From a virus, in IMG/VR virus record IMGVR_UViG_3300032282_003236, positions 1 through 37,363 of that record: a stretch of 37,363 nt of DNA, one strand, 5' to 3'. A program made the translations under genes and the position numbers. Below are positions 28,893 to 37,351 of this stretch, in pieces. Position 1 is the first letter of the stretch. Each line of letters begins with the position of its first letter. The notes below the pieces were generated by a model. That model had not been told where the DNA came from, made no database searches, and saw nothing but the letters and a program-made list of their open reading frames with translations.

Positions 28893-30589
28893 GGTGTCAT
28901 TTGATCGGGATCGAGTCCGGTGAGTTCGGTGAAGATGGCTTTGCCTTCGGCCATGCGTTCGGCGGAATTGTGCTTCGCGTAGGTTTCGTCCCATCCTTCG
29001 CCGCCTTTGAAGTAGGGGTGATCGTGCTCGATGACGATGTGGCGCGCATCAATGACGATGCCGTCATTATAGGCCATAATGGAGTGATAGTTGTCGCTAT
29101 AAACGGACTTAAAGCGCGGATGCAGGAAATGGGCTTGCTGCTTGTAGCGCGCTCGCGTGATGATGCAGAGGCAGAGCAGGTCGTCGGTGCGGTGGCCATC
29201 GCTGACATGCAGCGCGGCGGGTTGGCCGATCTTACCCGCGAAAGCTTCGAGGATGAGCGTGTCCCAGTGCATCGGTGGAATGAAATCGTCGTTGAGCTGG
29301 ACGAGGATCTGACCGGCGCTAGCTTGTGCGGCAGCGTTCCATGCGCCGACGCTGGCACCACTGCCGTCCATCGGCACGACATGCCGATAAAGGCTTAACG
29401 CATTGCTGGCTTCGTCATCGGGATCGAAGGCGAAGATGTGCTCGATTGCGTCGGGATTATCGGCACGATTGAACCACAGCAGTCGCGCCTTGGCAGCGAG
29501 GGCAGGACGCCCGCGCGTGGCATGCAGCAGGCTGATCTTGGCACCGTGGGCTTTGAAGTGGTTCAATTCCAATGCATCGGCTTTGTGGTGCTGATTGTTG
29601 GCGCGGTGCGCCATGGCGTGCAGGTTCACGCCACACCATCCGTAGTATTTAGCACGGGCATTCCAGAGATAGCCAACAGGTGGAGGCAGTGCCATCATGG
29701 CCGTTGTCCATGCGAGCATGGCCTCGGGACGGTTCAAGCCAATCTCTGCCAGTGCGAGTTCGCCATAGGCTTCGCGGCGTTCAGGGCAGACTCCAACGGC
29801 TTGCAAGAGCATTTGCGCACGGTTCGCCGGTGAGTCGTTGAGCTGCGAAAGCGCGATGAGCAGTTCATAATGCTCCGGCGGGCCGAGATCGGGCGGCGGT
29901 GAACGCAGGAGACCGGTGGCGATCTGGATGGCTTCACCGATGCGACCGAGAGCGCGGAGCGACTGAAACAAATGGAAGGTGTGGCCGGTGGTGCGCGTGG
30001 CGGGGTCAATGCTTTCAAGGATGCGGGCGTTACGCTCGTCATTGGCAGCGCGCCCGCGTTTGAGATCGGGCATGTGCTCGATGACGGCAGGGACGCGCAT
30101 GATGTGCGTCTTTTCCTCATCGGAGAAATCAAGCGTTTCGTGGATGGGATAAATCCAACGGGCATGGCCTTTGCGCACGATGCGCTCGCGATACACACAC
30201 AAGCCATCCTCAGGCACGTTGTAAAGCGCGGCGATGGCGACGGTGTCGCGATGCGCGGTGGCGAGGGCCTGCTTGAGTTGCTTGATGCTGCGCGGCGAGA
30301 TGGTGTCGTCCGTGTCTGCCCACATGACCCACGCATGCGAGGCGAGGGAGAAGGCGAGATTGCGAGCAGCAGCGAAGTCATCCACATGCGGCCAATCGTG
30401 CGCGGGATCGTTGTGATACACGGCGACATGGCAGCCATGCGCACGGGCAATGTCGAGCGTGCCATCGCTGGCTTGATTCCCGATGGCCTGGACGACAACG
30501 ATCTCGTCAACGAGTGGCTTGAAGGAGGCGAGAAAGCGCGGCAGGTAGTGCGCAACGTTGCCAGCGATGATGCAGAGGGAGATTTTCAT
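28889..30589 (-). CDS. Large glycosyltransferase, two GT2-like domains around helical repeats, 566 aa
   Basis: The N-terminal domain (residues 1-130) has a GT2 signature: strand KISLCIIAGNVAHYLPRFLA, the segment VDEIVVVQAIGNQASDGTLD, and DxD in WADTDDTISP (92-95). Residues about 190-320 contain TPR-like helices. A second GT-like domain follows (KISLLHATRGRPALAAKARL, GQILVQLNDDFIPPMHWDTL). This layout is found in glycosyltransferases of capsule, O-antigen or phage surface modification. The ATG at 30589 overlaps the stop of a small gene by one base. It follows strong terminators after the capsid gene, so the locus may have its own promoter. Confidence 0.8.
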   Translation of the reverse strand: MKISLCIIAGNVAHYLPRFLASFKPLVDEIVVVQAIGNQASDGTLDIARAHGCHVAVYHNDPAHDWPHVDDFAAARNLAFSLASHAWVMWADTDDTISPRSIKQLKQALATAHRDTVAIAALYNVPEDGLCVYRERIVRKGHARWIYPIHETLDFSDEEKTHIMRVPAVIEHMPDLKRGRAANDERNARILESIDPATRTTGHTFHLFQSLRALGRIGEAIQIATGLLRSPPPDLGPPEHYELLIALSQLNDSPANRAQMLLQAVGVCPERREAYGELALAEIGLNRPEAMLAWTTAMMALPPPVGYLWNARAKYYGWCGVNLHAMAHRANNQHHKADALELNHFKAHGAKISLLHATRGRPALAAKARLLWFNRADNPDAIEHIFAFDPDDEASNALSLYRHVVPMDGSGASVGAWNAAAQASAGQILVQLNDDFIPPMHWDTLILEAFAGKIGQPAALHVSDGHRTDDLLCLCIITRARYKQQAHFLHPRFKSVYSDNYHSIMAYNDGIVIDARHIVIEHDHPYFKGGEGWDETYAKHNSAERMAEGKAIFTELTGLDPDQMTP

Positions 30590-30822
30590 TATTCTTCATC
30601 CTCCTTTGCATTGTCTAAATACTCCTGATAAACCAATTCCGCATCTAGCACTGCACGATAAGCAGCAGATCGTTCCTCAACGTTTTTGCCAGTGTGCCCT
30701 CGCAATGGAGTCCAGCATGCATCCAGATTCCGATCACCTCCTGCATCAATGCAAGGTAGCGTGTAGTGCCCCGATGCCAAAAGACCGGATACAATTATCA
30801 TTATTGCGTGTTCTTTTTCCAT
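30589..30822 (-). CDS. Small unknown protein upstream of the glycosyltransferases, 77 aa
   Basis: No family recognised. A hydrophobic N-terminal stretch (IMIIVSGLLASGHYTLP) precedes a polar part with CIDAGGDRNLDACW and a helix rich in Ala, Glu and Tyr. The TAA stop overlaps the next ATG (TAATG). It lies right after the capsid terminators and could be the first gene of the cargo operon. Confidence 0.5.
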   Translation of the reverse strand: MEKEHAIMIIVSGLLASGHYTLPCIDAGGDRNLDACWTPLRGHTGKNVEERSAAYRAVLDAELVYQEYLDNAKEDEE

Positions 30823-30830
30823 AAGTGTAT

Positions 30831-30868
30831 AAATAAAAAACCCGCGCCGGTGGTGCTCCGAACGCGGG
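30831..30868 (-). terminator. Rho-independent terminator after the capsid gene
   Basis: In the minus sense, CCCGCG...CGCGGG (stem arms 30868-30863 and 30846-30841, loop about 16 nt) is followed by TTTTTTATTT. It is the second of two hairpins and carries a T-rich tail. Confidence 0.8.
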
Positions 30869-30887
30869 CGGGATTGCTCCCAAAATG

Positions 30888-30920
30888 AACCGGACAGCGA
30901 GCACCATTCGCTGTCCGGTT
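30888..30920. terminator. Perfect 13-bp hairpin directly after the capsid stop
   Basis: AACCGGACAGCGA pairs with TCGCTGTCCGGTT across a 7-nt loop, 17 bp downstream of the capsid stop. It lacks a long T tract in the minus sense. It may act with the next hairpin or protect the capsid mRNA's 3' end. Confidence 0.7.
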
Positions 30921-30936
30921 TTGATGAGGGGTGCGA

Positions 30937-31818
30937 TTACGGCACCGTGGCGAGTTTGAGACCGGGGGTGAGACCCGCAGCGTAGCCGAAGAGACATTCG
31001 ACCGAGGCGTGCGTCTTGCCGGTGGTGCCGTCGTAGTAGCGGCGGTAGCCCATGGAGATGCCGGAGGCGGGATCGGTGAGCATTTCAAGGCCCTGATAGA
31101 CACCGTCAGGCACATCCTGCGACACGTTGCGCATGGCGACGGCGATGGCGTCGGCATGGCAAGCGAAGCTGTTGAGGCTGATGCTGTTGAGCGGGATGAC
31201 GTTGGACTCGTAGATGCTCATGCCGAGCAGTTTCGGAATCTTGCCGTCTTGGATCGCGCTGGCGGAGCCGTAGGCGTAAGCCTGATTGATGGTGCTGTCA
31301 CCAAGGAGCGCATCATACGCATCCACGGAGAGGATGAGGCTGATGTTGTCCATGTTGACGTTGTCGGCAGCGAGTGCCTTGCGCATGGCGCGGGCCTGCG
31401 TTTTGCTCCAGTTGGCAGCGGCAGTGGTGACCGTGGCAGCGGTGAAGTTTGTCGTGGTGATGATGCTCCAGATGTCCTGAAGGACGATCTTGGCGAGTGC
31501 CTTGCCCTGCTGGGCTGCGAAGTTTTCAATCTTCGCAGCGGAGCTGTTGAGCTGCTGCACATCGGTAAGGTCGATGGTCTGAATGCGATGTTGATTCAGA
31601 TTGACGGTGATGGTGTTCACCGTGCCGCCAGTGCCGATGTAGGACTGGTTAAAGGTGGTGGCCGTCACCGCATCAATGCGGGGGACGTAAACGACATTGC
31701 CTTTTGCGGCAGCAGCACCAGAGAAGTCGCGAGAGAACGCCTTCAGGGGTGCGAGATTCGCGATGAAGGCGTTCAGCACTTCCTGCGCGTAGATGGCATC
31801 ATTGAAATTGAGAGTCAT
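30937..31818 (-). CDS. Major capsid protein, 293 aa
   Basis: The gene's place (after portal and protease, before strong terminators) and size fit an HK97-fold capsid protein. The protein has an N-terminal helix (DAIYAQEVLNAFIANLAPLK), a segment KGNVVYVPRIDAVTATTF, long helices (AAQQGKALAKIVLQDIWSII) and a C-terminal region with GYRRYYDGTTGKTHASVECL. A P22-like subgroup is possible. The ATG at 31818 lies 21 bp after the protease stop and has a CU-rich leader without an SD. Confidence 0.75.
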   Translation of the reverse strand: MTLNFNDAIYAQEVLNAFIANLAPLKAFSRDFSGAAAAKGNVVYVPRIDAVTATTFNQSYIGTGGTVNTITVNLNQHRIQTIDLTDVQQLNSSAAKIENFAAQQGKALAKIVLQDIWSIITTTNFTAATVTTAAANWSKTQARAMRKALAADNVNMDNISLILSVDAYDALLGDSTINQAYAYGSASAIQDGKIPKLLGMSIYESNVIPLNSISLNSFACHADAIAVAMRNVSQDVPDGVYQGLEMLTDPASGISMGYRRYYDGTTGKTHASVECLFGYAAGLTPGLKLATVP

Positions 31819-31839
31819 GAGAGTGAGAGAGAAGAAGGA

Positions 31840-32958
31840 TTAAGCGGCCTTAAGTTTGGCCTTGTTTTTAATGTAGAAGTCACGCTTGGCAGCGGGATCG
31901 GTGATGGCGTTGAACTGCGCGACGATGTCGGCACCGGCGTCATCGGACGGTGACGGGAGCGCGGCGACGGCTTCAGGCTTGAGGCCATGAGCGGCGGCGA
32001 TCTCGGCGGCAGCTTGGCCGGTGGACTTGGCAGCGGCTTCGAGTTGCGTCACTTGGGCGACGAGTGCATCGAACTGCGTAGCCTTGGCCTCGGCGGCGGT
32101 GAGCTTGGCATTCAGGGCTGCGACTTCACCATCGCGTGAAGCGAGGGCGGCGCGAGCGGATGCTAGCTCGGTCTTCAGCGCAGCATCGCCACTGACAGCG
32201 GCGAGGATGCGGTCGAAGAATCCTTTCGCTTCAGGAGCCAGAGGCTCAACGGAGGCGGAAGGAATGATTTCTGTCGGCTGATCTTCGACAACCGGAGCGG
32301 CAGGCTCGACGGGTGCGGGTTCAACGACGGGCGGGGAGATCGGTTCGATCTCTTCGGCGGGAGTGATGGCGGCGGAGGGCATGTTGATGAACTTGCGGGT
32401 GTCAAAGGCAGCGGCGGCGAGGGCGACGGCGTCGCTGTTGTTGTCCACAAAACCGCGAGCGAGGGCGTCGGCACCGTCCATCCATGTTTCAGCATCCATA
32501 AGGGCGATGATCTCGTCACGCGGCATACCGGTGCGGGATTCGTAGGCGTTAACGATGCCATCGCGGAGCTTATCCAGCAGCGCGGCGAGATCCCGCATGT
32601 CGGCGGCTTCACCGATGGCGACACCCATAGGATTGTGGATCATCAGGTAGGCATTGCGCGGCATCGTGATCGTGCTGCCAGCCATGGCGATGACAGAGGC
32701 CATGGATGCTGCGAGACCTTCGATCTTCACATTCACCGGCGCGGTGCGCGCCTTCAGCGCATTGTAAATGGCCCAGCCATCGAACACTTCACCACCAGGG
32801 GAATGAATCGAAAGATTGAGTGGGAGATTCTGCGGCTGTGACTTCAGCGTGGTGAGGAAATCCTTGGCAGAGATGCCCCACGCGCCGATCTCGTCGTGAA
32901 TGGAGACCTCAATGGCGGCGGCGGTGTTGGTGATGGAAAACCAAGTTTTGCGGGACAT
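31840..32958 (-). CDS. ClpP-like (S14) prohead protease fused to scaffold-like domain, 372 aa
   Basis: The catalytic triad of ClpP-type proteases is visible: S85 in GLAASMAS, H108 in LMIHNPMG, and D155 in DAETWMDG. A SPGGEV substrate-strand loop lies at 53-58. After a Pro/Glu-rich linker (about 190-235), a coiled coil (SARAALASRDGEVAALNAKL, about 265-300) and a short C-terminal domain act as an internal scaffold in similar phages. It processes itself and other head proteins during prohead maturation. A TTTGACA box lies 13 nt upstream of the ATG, within a palindrome TGCCACGCGTGGCA. Confidence 0.88.
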   Translation of the reverse strand: MSRKTWFSITNTAAAIEVSIHDEIGAWGISAKDFLTTLKSQPQNLPLNLSIHSPGGEVFDGWAIYNALKARTAPVNVKIEGLAASMASVIAMAGSTITMPRNAYLMIHNPMGVAIGEAADMRDLAALLDKLRDGIVNAYESRTGMPRDEIIALMDAETWMDGADALARGFVDNNSDAVALAAAAFDTRKFINMPSAAITPAEEIEPISPPVVEPAPVEPAAPVVEDQPTEIIPSASVEPLAPEAKGFFDRILAAVSGDAALKTELASARAALASRDGEVAALNAKLTAAEAKATQFDALVAQVTQLEAAAKSTGQAAAEIAAAHGLKPEAVAALPSPSDDAGADIVAQFNAITDPAAKRDFYIKNKAKLKAA

Positions 32959-32971
32959 GCCACGCGTGGCA

Positions 32972-32978
32972 TGTCAAA
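32972..32978 (-). promoter_or_regulatory. TTTGACA box before the protease start
   Basis: TTTGACA is 13 nt before the ATG; the spacer contains the inverted repeat CCACGCGTGG. Confidence 0.5.
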
Positions 32979-32986
32979 GAGAAGAA

Positions 32987-33010
32987 GCGGACAGGAGTGT
33001 CCGCGCTCCC
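32987..33010 (-). repeat. 24-bp palindromic repeat, copy 5
   Basis: Same unit as copies 1-4, in the inverted orientation (GCGGACA...TGTCCGC then GCTCCC). Between portal and protease genes. Confidence 0.9.
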
Positions 33011-33016
33011 TTCTAA

Positions 33017-34579
33017 TTATTCCGGCAGGGGCTCGGGGCTCGGTGGAGCAACGGCGGCGTTGTTGCGGGTCGTGTTCCAATCGGGCATGAGGTCGGAGAG
33101 TCCGCCACTCAAGCCTTTTTCAGCGGCAACGCGGGAGGCGTGGGCGATGATTTCGCCTTGGAGCTCGATTTGATCTTCCCAATCGCGGCCAGCTTCGGCA
33201 TACAGATCGGCATGCGTGATGGCACCGACTTTGAGGGCGTTGATTTTGCCGGAGAGTTCGCGGCCGCGATCAATGGTGAGGTCAGCACAAGGAATGGCGA
33301 TGTGATTCCACCATTCATCGTCATCAGGGAAGGTCAGGGCACCGCGTGCCATGTCGGTGCCCATGACCCAGAAATAGTGCGACTGGACGGTGGCGAGAAG
33401 ATTGATCAGTTCGATCTCGATCCAGCGTTGCAGCATAGCCATGTGAAAGCGCACCTCGGGCCCACCGGCACCGAGCATACTAAAGACAACGGTGGGCGAG
33501 AGACCGAGTCCGAGGGAGATTTTGGAAAGGAGTGTCTTGTTGAACTCGCGTTCATTCGGGCCGGGATTGTCCGCCTGGATGACGCCGTAGTCTTCGCCTT
33601 CATCGAGTGAGGCGATACCGGTGCGTTCAGTGACGGACTCGACGGAGACGAGTGTTTGCTGCGAGGTTTGCGTGCCATCGGCAGCGGTGGCGGTGATGGT
33701 GGGGCCCGCAGTGGTGACGGGTGCGGTGTAAACACCAAGACCGTTCGGGCCGCCGAACTTGGCGGACTGGCGTTTCTTATAGAGACCGATGAACTGGCGG
33801 CGTTTGATGCCGAGTTTGCTGTCGAGGTCGATCTCGGCGATGTCGTGGAGATCATTCACCGCATGGGTGAAGCGCGGCATCGGACGCAGTTCGCAGGGGT
33901 CTTGGAAGTCGCCGTAGTAGAGCGCATCGCTGGCTTTGATGACGGTGCTTTTGGTGTCGTCTTTGGCATCGACGAGATTGTAGCCGGTGTGGGTAAAGAG
34001 GTTGTCGTGATAGACACCGTCACGGAGGTTGTCAGCTTTTTTGTTGCCATCATCCACCTGATGCGAGCCATACATGAGGATCTGACCGGCACCACTGGCG
34101 GCGTAGGTCAGGACGGTGAGGATGTCGCCATCGCGAATGCTGCCACGCGAGAGCGCGAGCTGCCAGCGCGGGTGATTGAACTTTCCGGTGCGATCAAAAA
34201 CGGCGGGATTTTTGATGCGGTTCTTCCAGTGCTTCTCTGCGAGTTTATTCCATGCTTTATCTTTGGTGGCAGGCTGGATGGTGTAATAACCGATCAAGTT
34301 CGCGAGGCCATGCACGAGGAATTTAGCGTAGCCATCGTTGATGGCAAGCCAGCGGCATTTGCGCAGGACGGTCTTGCGAGCAGAACCGGTGAGCACCTTG
34401 CTGGGATCGAGCGGGGCATAGTCCATCGTGCCGCGATTCGGTGTGAATCGGGCGGCTTCGACGCCGGAGTAATTCAGGAAATCGCGCACGCCTTGAGCCG
34501 GACGAGCGGCAGGAAAGGAGGGCAGCGCAGCTTGAACCGCAGCGATTTTGGCGCGATGACGGGAACGGTGCGAACTCAT
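33017..34579 (-). CDS. Portal protein, lambda gpB family, 520 aa
   Basis: Forms the dodecameric ring through which DNA enters the head. The sequence follows the lambda-type portal: FLNYSGVEAARFTPNRGTMD near the N-terminus, KTVLRKCRWLAINDGYAKFL, GSIRDGDILTVLTY, LFTHTGYNLVDAKDD, and later PDDDEWWNHIAIPCADLTID. Length is typical. The ATG overlaps the preceding stop (ATGA, 34576-34579). It pairs with the lambda gpA-type terminase. Confidence 0.9.
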   Translation of the reverse strand: MSSHRSRHRAKIAAVQAALPSFPAARPAQGVRDFLNYSGVEAARFTPNRGTMDYAPLDPSKVLTGSARKTVLRKCRWLAINDGYAKFLVHGLANLIGYYTIQPATKDKAWNKLAEKHWKNRIKNPAVFDRTGKFNHPRWQLALSRGSIRDGDILTVLTYAASGAGQILMYGSHQVDDGNKKADNLRDGVYHDNLFTHTGYNLVDAKDDTKSTVIKASDALYYGDFQDPCELRPMPRFTHAVNDLHDIAEIDLDSKLGIKRRQFIGLYKKRQSAKFGGPNGLGVYTAPVTTAGPTITATAADGTQTSQQTLVSVESVTERTGIASLDEGEDYGVIQADNPGPNEREFNKTLLSKISLGLGLSPTVVFSMLGAGGPEVRFHMAMLQRWIEIELINLLATVQSHYFWVMGTDMARGALTFPDDDEWWNHIAIPCADLTIDRGRELSGKINALKVGAITHADLYAEAGRDWEDQIELQGEIIAHASRVAAEKGLSGGLSDLMPDWNTTRNNAAVAPPSPEPLPE

Positions 34580-34866
34580 GTCGAGGTGATGCGGGTGCTG
34601 AAGTCGAGTTTGGTGCCAGCGGCAGGCATGGCAGAACCACCGTCGATGGTGTTGAGTGCGGCTTTACACTGCGTCATGAACTGCACGCGCTCCTGCGGCT
34701 GAATGGTCAGCGTGAAGGTGGAGCTGGAGCCTTTGAAGGAGGTGCCGGTGACGATGACGGCATCCTGCACATTGCCGACATGCGCTTCCAGCACCGCTTT
34801 CCATGCGGCCTCAATGGCGGCACGAGACCAGAACTTGATGAGCGATTCAACGACGATGTCAGCCAC
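34576..34866 (-). CDS. Small protein between terminase and portal, gpW-like candidate, 96 aa
   Basis: An N-terminal helical part (ESLIKFWSRAAIEAAWKAVL) and a beta-rich centre (AVIVTGTSFKGSSSTFTLTI) followed by QERVQFMTQCKAALNTID. The position equals that of gpW, the head-joining protein, in lambda, but similarity to gpW is not evident. GTG start with a TTTGACA box 13 nt upstream. The stop overlaps the portal start (ATGA). Confidence 0.5.
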   Translation of the reverse strand: MADIVVESLIKFWSRAAIEAAWKAVLEAHVGNVQDAVIVTGTSFKGSSSTFTLTIQPQERVQFMTQCKAALNTIDGGSAMPAAGTKLDFSTRITST

Positions 34867-34879
34867 GCGGGAGCGTGGG

Positions 34880-34886
34880 TGTCAAA
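34880..34886 (-). promoter_or_regulatory. TTTGACA box before the 34866 start
   Basis: TTTGACA is 13 nt before the GTG. The spacer holds CCACGC, and the start lies in the complementary GCGTGG. Confidence 0.5.
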
Positions 34887-34927
34887 GTGTGTGATGTTAA
34901 TCTGCGACTGAAGTTGTGGATTCACTG

Positions 34928-36646
34928 TTAGCCACCAATCCCATATAGCGAACGGCGGACTTCGCGGATGATGCGGTGTCCTTTGGTGCAGTCGCCGAAG
35001 TGGTCGTTGGCGACGGGTTTGAAGAACTTGACGGTGCGGGAGGCTGTTTGTTTGGAGCGCAGCTCCTGACCGCAGTGGCCTTCAATGAAGTCGTGGCCGG
35101 TGTTGGCTGGCATCCACCAAAGCGGGGCGATGCGGCGGCTGATGCCGTCGAGATAGACGCCCATTTTATGAAAGAAATCGACATAGGTGTAAAGGACGAG
35201 CGAGGGCCAGCTTGGAATTTTGGTTGCATCGACGGGTTTGCCGAACTCGGCGGCGGAGCCTTTGATGGGCCAGAGGCGTCCACCACTGGCGGCACACAAA
35301 CGATAAACGCGCTCGGTGGCATAACCGGAGTCAATGACGCCGATGGTGACGCGGGCTTTTTTCTCGCTGCCGAGGATGGGATACTCACGAGCGAGGATGG
35401 GCAGCACATCCTCAACGGTGTGGACGGTGCCGTATTCGATGACGTAGGAACTGAGATCGGCAGCGGTGGCCTCGATGCTCCAGTGCGTCTCGCGCTCGCC
35501 GACATCGGCCGAGAAAGTGACATCGACGGGCATCACGGGACAGGTGCCGAGCATGTAGCTATTTTCACCCAGAGCGCGGCATGCCATGACTTTTTCCTGA
35601 CCGACGGTGAACTCTTCGTGTGACCATGGGAGTCCGAGATATTGATTGTAGAAATCCTGTTTGCCACCGGGTGTATCTTTCTTGCGGAGCCAGAGCGCGG
35701 CGAGATCGCCGAAACTCAAGAAGGGCGAGAGCAGCGAGGGAAGGTGGATGCCTTTGTCGGTGGGTGATGCGTGGTCATTGGTGGCGACGGCTTCACCCAT
35801 GCGCACCATTTCATTCCGCGCACTGGCATCGTAGCGACAGCCATTGACCAAACAGACGCCGAAGGTGTCACGGCGCACGGCTTCGATGTCCCACTTGCCA
35901 ATGAGGTCGCGGTGATGCTTTGGCCATTGCACAGACTTGAAGAAGTCGAGCACTTGCCACTCTCGACACACGGGGCACTGCACATTCCACATGTGTTGCG
36001 TGGATTGAAGCCAGTTTTGCCAGATGGGGCCGGATTCGTCGGTGCAGGTGGAGCCGCGCACGATTTTATCGACGCCGCGATAGGAAAGCGTGCGGGCTTC
36101 GGCGATGCCGAGAAAACCATCGGGCCATTTATCGACCTCATCATTCATGAGGTAGCGGATGGGGCGCGATGCGAGATTGTTTTCGGACTGCGCACCCGAG
36201 AGCTTCACCGTCATGGAGACGAAGGCTTGCTCTAGTTTCTTAATGGCATCGCGACTGCGAGGCATGAGCGATTTGATGCGCGGGCAGTCGTTAAGACGCG
36301 GGAGCCATTCGCGCTCACTCCACGATTGTGCATTGTCGGTGGTGCTGGTAAGGAACAGCGCGGGGCCGGGATCTTCGGAGATGGCCCACATCAAAGCATT
36401 GGCGAGAAAGGTAGTGAAGCCGATTTGGGCTCCCTTGGGTGCGGAGATGGTGCGGACTTCGGGATCACCAAACCAACGATGGCAAGGGACGAGGTAGCTG
36501 GTGTAGCTGGGATCATAGAGACCAGGGCGATTGGTAAATCGCTCAGACATCCACACTTCGCGCTGCACGAAGTCGAGAATATCGCGCTTCACTCGCGGTT
36601 CCCACAGTGCTGCGAGTGCCGACTGCATGCTATCGGTGGCGGTCAT
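34928..36646 (-). CDS. terL: Terminase large subunit, lambda gpA family, 572 aa
   Basis: Motor and nuclease for DNA packaging. A P-loop-like motif (PKGAQIGFT, about 70-78) and Walker B (YLMNDEVD, about 165-172) form the ATPase. A zinc-ribbon-like set C224, C227, C265, C270 follows. The nuclease part has DVGERE (D381) and VIDSGYATE (D439). It has the features and length of gpA terminases, which usually cut at cos sites. The ATG overlaps the small-subunit stop (ATGA, 36643-36646). The stop TAA falls in GGCTAAC, which resembles an integron core but has no hairpin. Confidence 0.92.
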   Translation of the reverse strand: MTATDSMQSALAALWEPRVKRDILDFVQREVWMSERFTNRPGLYDPSYTSYLVPCHRWFGDPEVRTISAPKGAQIGFTTFLANALMWAISEDPGPALFLTSTTDNAQSWSEREWLPRLNDCPRIKSLMPRSRDAIKKLEQAFVSMTVKLSGAQSENNLASRPIRYLMNDEVDKWPDGFLGIAEARTLSYRGVDKIVRGSTCTDESGPIWQNWLQSTQHMWNVQCPVCREWQVLDFFKSVQWPKHHRDLIGKWDIEAVRRDTFGVCLVNGCRYDASARNEMVRMGEAVATNDHASPTDKGIHLPSLLSPFLSFGDLAALWLRKKDTPGGKQDFYNQYLGLPWSHEEFTVGQEKVMACRALGENSYMLGTCPVMPVDVTFSADVGERETHWSIEATAADLSSYVIEYGTVHTVEDVLPILAREYPILGSEKKARVTIGVIDSGYATERVYRLCAASGGRLWPIKGSAAEFGKPVDATKIPSWPSLVLYTYVDFFHKMGVYLDGISRRIAPLWWMPANTGHDFIEGHCGQELRSKQTASRTVKFFKPVANDHFGDCTKGHRIIREVRRSLYGIGG

Positions 36647-37266
36647 GCGGCGAGATCAATGTCCTTCGCGGCATTAAGCACCGCATTCATCTCGGCCTCG
36701 ATGGCGGGGCGGAGCGTATCGCGTAGGTCATCGGGCACGAGGGCCATCAGACGACGTGGCACGGCTTCGAGCATCATCTTTACTTTTGCAACGTAGGCAA
36801 AGATGACGGTGCGCGGCATCAGGTCGCCGAGCTTCGCGAGGATGTCGGGATTGTCCTGGGAGAGCTTGCGGAGGCCATCGCGTTTTGCATCGAGGATGCG
36901 GTGGAGTAGCGCGGCAGCATCAAAGTCGGCCGCTTTTTCCAGCCATGCGGCACGAATCGCGAGGCGGCGACACTCAGCCTTCGTCCGCAGAATCTCAGCC
37001 TCGATACCTTCACCGAATCCATCGTCGGGCATTTTCTCGACGGGTGTTGATTCGTCATCGAGCCATGCAGGGCCAGCAGAGCGCGGTGTGGTCTCGTCGA
37101 TGTTTTGTGCAAAGCCGTGTTTCTTCGACCATTCCAACTTCCATTGGAGCCAGCGAGGATCATTCTTCTCGCGCCATGTGCGCACCGATCTCGCCGACAC
37201 ACCATGCGCGTCGGCGCACTCATTGAGGCACCGTGCCTCATGCTCCTTGCGCGTCATTCCTGCCAC
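36643..37266 (-). CDS. terS: Terminase small subunit, Nu1-like, 207 aa
   Basis: DNA-recognition subunit for packaging. It has an N-terminal helix-turn-helix (CLNECADAHGVSARSVRTWR, about 13-32), a central linker, and a C-terminal helical oligomerisation part (EAEILRTKAECRRLAIRAAW, DILAKLGDLMPRTVIFAYVA). The start is GTG at 37266 with a TTTGACT box 14 nt upstream; an internal ATG three codons later is possible. On a circular map its upstream region runs into the iteron-like region 1-338. Confidence 0.8.
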   Translation of the reverse strand: MAGMTRKEHEARCLNECADAHGVSARSVRTWREKNDPRWLQWKLEWSKKHGFAQNIDETTPRSAGPAWLDDESTPVEKMPDDGFGEGIEAEILRTKAECRRLAIRAAWLEKAADFDAAALLHRILDAKRDGLRKLSQDNPDILAKLGDLMPRTVIFAYVAKVKMMLEAVPRRLMALVPDDLRDTLRPAIEAEMNAVLNAAKDIDLAA

Positions 37267-37280
37267 AGCGGAAGCGTGGA

Positions 37281-37287
37281 AGTCAAA
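37281..37287 (-). promoter_or_regulatory. TTTGACT box before the terS start
   Basis: TTTGACT lies 14 nt before the GTG; the spacer and start contain CCACGC..CCGCTGTGG. The last base differs from the other boxes. Confidence 0.45.
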
Positions 37288-37351
37288 CGGAAGTCATAAG
37301 CAAAAACCGCTTCCATAGCTGCACCGACGCACTTCGCACAGACATGCTTGG

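Noticed and set aside
30931-31953. Long plus-strand open frame opposite the capsid gene
   Set aside because: Antisense shadow; lacks family features, and the capsid frame has full support.
33656-34702. Long plus-strand open frame opposite the portal gene
   Set aside because: Antisense shadow of the portal gene, whose conserved residues lie on the minus strand.
34927-34933. GTTAGCC at the terL stop, a possible integron core
   Set aside because: No attC hairpin or partner core; the TAA stop explains most of the match.
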